In this document: positions 7,831 through 9,860 of the stretch, piece by piece
Position numbering within the stretch: the stretch's first letter is position 1
Layout of the letters: each line of letters starts with the position of its first letter
Source: Paracoccaceae bacterium
GTDB taxonomy: Bacteria > Pseudomonadota > Alphaproteobacteria > Rhodobacterales > Rhodobacteraceae
Length of the DNA: 9,860 bases
NCBI GenBank assembly: GCA_023254015.1
Contig: JALQYS010000055.1
Location: forward strand, 1 to 9,860
Direction of reading: 5' to 3'
Program-made: the position numbers and the translations under genes
Notes under the pieces: model-generated
Seen by the model: only the letters and a program-made list of their open reading frames with translations
Databases searched by the model: none
Told to the model about the DNA's origin: nothing

Positions 7831-9860
7831 ATGACCTACAAGGAAACCACCTACGCGCCCTATGATTTCGCCAACCGGCGCCACATCGGGCCGTCGCCTG
7901 CCGAGATGGCCGAGATGCTGAAATCCGTCGGCGCGCCGTCGCTGGATGCGCTGATCGATGCCATCGTGCCCGACGACATCCGCCTGAAAACCCCGATGAC
8001 CTGGGGCAAGGCGCTGTCGGAGCAGGCCGTTCTGGCCAAGCTGCGCTCTGTCGCCGACAAGAACCGGGTGATGACCTCGTTCATCGGCCAGGGCTATCAC
8101 GGCACGGTCACCCCGCCGCCGATCCAGCGCAACATCTTTGAAAACCCGGCCTGGTATACCGCCTATACCCCCTATCAGCCGGAAATCAGCCAGGGCCGCC
8201 TTGAGGCGCTCTTGAACTACCAGACCATGATCGCCGATCTGACCGCACTCGATGTGGCCAACGCCTCCCTTCTGGACGAAGGCACCGCAGCGGCCGAGGC
8301 TGTGGCGCTGTGCCAGCGGTCGGCCAAGTCGAAGGCGCTGGCGTTCTTCGTCGATCAGGATTGCCACCCCCAGACCATCGCCGTGGTGAAAACCCGGGCC
8401 GAGGCGCTGGGCTGGTCGGTGATCGTCGGCAATCCCTTTGCCGATCTGGACCCCGCCGCCGTCTTTGGCGCGCTATTCCAGTATCCGGGCACCTATGGCC
8501 ATGTCCATGACTTTACCGATGTCATCGCCAAGCTGCACGCGGCGGGCGCGCTGGCCTGCGTGGCGGCCGATCCGCTCGCGCTGACGGTGCTGAAGGCGCC
8601 GGGCGAGATGGGCGCCGATATTGCCATCGGCACCACCCAGCGTTTTGGCGTGCCGATGGGTTTTGGTGGTCCACACGCGGCTTATTTTGCCTTTAAAGAC
8701 AGTGCCAAGCGCTCTGCCCCAGGTCGTATCATTGGTGTATCGGTGGATGCCCAAGGTAAACAAGCCTTGCGTATGGCACTACAAACCCGTGAGCAACATA
8801 TCCGCCGCGAAAAAGCCAACTCAAATATTTGTACATCGCAAGTGTTGCTAGCCAATTTGGCAGGGATGTATGCGGTGTATCATGGTCCTGAAGGCGTGAA
8901 ACGTATCGCCACCCGCATTCATGCGTTAGCAAGCGCTTTTGCCCAAGCCATCAAACAAGCTGGTATGTCGATTGTGCATGAGCAGTTTTTTGATACCGTG
9001 TTGGTCAATACCGAAGGTCAAACTGAGCAAATCTATCAAAATGCCCTAAATATCGGCTATAACCTGCGAAAAGTAGACGATAACCATATCGCCATTGCCT
9101 TTAATGAAACCAGTGATGCGGCAGATTTTGGTGTACTCACGCAGTTATTTACAGGCGTAGCGGCTCAATTATCCGATGATATCAGTTTGTCTTTGCCAGC
9201 GTCACTGCTACGTACCGATGCGATTTTAACTCATCCTGTGTTTAATCGTTATCACACCGAACATGAAATGCTGCGTTATTTGAAAAAGCTAGAAAATAAA
9301 GACTTAGCGATGAATCATAGTATGATTTCGCTGGGTAGCTGTACCATGAAACTTAACGCCACTAGCGAGATGCTACCGATTACTTGGAATGAATTTGCCA
9401 ATGTGCACCCATTTGCGCCACGTGAACAAGTGGGCGGCTATATTGAAATGATTGAAGGCTTGCAAGAGCAACTCAAAGCCATCACAGGGTTTGACGCTAT
9501 CTCTATGCAGCCAAACTCAGGCGCGTCAGGCGAGTACGCGGGGCTATTGGCGATTCGTCGTTATCATGAAAGCTTAGGTCAACCCAACCGTCATATCTGC
9601 CTAATTCCGCGCTCCGCACACGGCACCAATCCCGCCACGGCACAAATGATGGGGATGGAAGTCATCGTGGTAGCCACCGATGAGCGTGGTAACGTTGATA
9701 TTGCCGACTTGACCCAAAAAGCGCAAAAATACAGCGACAATCTGGGCGCCTTGATGATTACCTACCCTTCAACACACGGTGTGTTTGAAGAAGGTATCCG
9801 TGATATCTGTGACTTGATTCATCAACACGGCGGTCAAGTGTATATGGATGGCGCTAACAT
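7831..9860 (+). CDS. gcvP: Glycine dehydrogenase (decarboxylating, P-protein), 3' truncated by window and chimeric
   Basis: This PLP enzyme decarboxylates glycine and loads the aminomethyl group onto GcvH. A continuous frame of 676 codons runs to the window end; the full protein is usually about 950 residues. Visible blocks include RRHIGPSP near the N-terminus, FENPAWYTAYTPYQPEISQG, SLLDEGTAAAEA, QRFGVPMGFGGPHAAYF (about 271-287), QTREQHIRREKANSNICTSQ, LGSCTMKLN (about 501-509), MQPNSGASGEYAGLLAIR and SAHGTNPATA, ending at MDGAN. The PLP-binding lysine lies beyond the window. The ATG at 7831 has aagggggaa just upstream. Up to about residue 270 the codons match the GC-rich neighbours. After it, Lys is almost always AAA, Gln mostly CAA, Leu often TTG/TTA/CTA, and the protein resembles Moraxella/Psychrobacter GcvP. 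The gene is therefore a join of two lineages, by assembly error or by recombination; a functional product here is uncertain. Confidence 0.9.
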   Translation, partial: MTYKETTYAPYDFANRRHIGPSPAEMAEMLKSVGAPSLDALIDAIVPDDIRLKTPMTWGKALSEQAVLAKLRSVADKNRVMTSFIGQGYHGTVTPPPIQRNIFENPAWYTAYTPYQPEISQGRLEALLNYQTMIADLTALDVANASLLDEGTAAAEAVALCQRSAKSKALAFFVDQDCHPQTIAVVKTRAEALGWSVIVGNPFADLDPAAVFGALFQYPGTYGHVHDFTDVIAKLHAAGALACVAADPLALTVLKAPGEMGADIAIGTTQRFGVPMGFGGPHAAYFAFKDSAKRSAPGRIIGVSVDAQGKQALRMALQTREQHIRREKANSNICTSQVLLANLAGMYAVYHGPEGVKRIATRIHALASAFAQAIKQAGMSIVHEQFFDTVLVNTEGQTEQIYQNALNIGYNLRKVDDNHIAIAFNETSDAADFGVLTQLFTGVAAQLSDDISLSLPASLLRTDAILTHPVFNRYHTEHEMLRYLKKLENKDLAMNHSMISLGSCTMKLNATSEMLPITWNEFANVHPFAPREQVGGYIEMIEGLQEQLKAITGFDAISMQPNSGASGEYAGLLAIRRYHESLGQPNRHICLIPRSAHGTNPATAQMMGMEVIVVATDERGNVDIADLTQKAQKYSDNLGALMITYPSTHGVFEEGIRDICDLIHQHGGQVYMDGAN
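8621..8670. other. Composition and lineage breakpoint inside gcvP
   Basis: Left of this point the third codon positions are almost all G or C, as in all upstream genes. From ggttttggtggtccacac (8659-8676) onward they are mostly A or T. The change falls in the motif TTQRFGVPMGFGGPH, which is nearly invariant across GcvP proteins, with a stretch around tttggcgtgccgatggg (8644-8660) that both lineages could share exactly. The frame is preserved. This placement is what a join through a shared short word, or homologous crossover in a conserved block, would give. Confidence 0.85.

Noticed and set aside
8600..8700. A frameshift or gene fusion end at the composition change in gcvP
   Set aside because: The frame was followed codon by codon across the change and stays open with all GcvP motifs in order, so this is a join within one gene and not a break between two.

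Overview
The first ~8.6 kb is GC-rich with strong G/C third-position codon bias. Its proteins resemble those of alphaproteobacteria, and a Rhodobacterales (Paracoccus-like) chromosome is the best guess. This assignment rests on composition and remembered protein similarity, not on a search. From about position 8,650 to the end, base composition and codon use switch abruptly to an AT-richer style that resembles Moraxella/Psychrobacter-type gammaproteobacteria.

Layout. Positions 1-~520 hold the decayed 3' part of an IS3-family transposase (plus strand), carrying a small palindromic insertion. Positions 552-1448 (minus) encode an apparently intact D12-class DNA adenine methyltransferase with no restriction partner in view. 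Positions ~1495-2107 (minus) are the wreck of a LysR-type regulator, with two in-frame stops, several frameshifts and a lost 3' end. An AT-rich gap (2131-2200), the likely former regulator/operator zone, separates it from a divergent amino-acid permease of the CycA type (2421-3872). A GC-rich hairpin follows the permease. Then comes a tight co-directional gene set: lpdA (3951-5339), lipA (5352-6311), gcvT (6304-7446), gcvH (7458-7820) and gcvP (7831 to past the window end).

How the genes fit together. CycA-type permeases import glycine, D-alanine and D-serine. GcvP, GcvH, GcvT and the E3 dihydrolipoamide dehydrogenase are the four proteins of the glycine cleavage system. LipA builds the lipoyl group carried on the GcvH lysine. 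The window therefore reads as a glycine uptake and catabolism locus with its own E3 and lipoyl synthase. The LysR gene that probably once faced cycA is dead.

The most striking signal is inside gcvP. The reading frame stays open and every conserved motif stays in register, but the DNA changes lineage style within about 40 bp at a highly conserved motif near residue 270. The likeliest explanation is a metagenome assembly join between two organisms at a conserved stretch. A genuine homologous replacement is the alternative. I see no undescribed defence or RNA system here.
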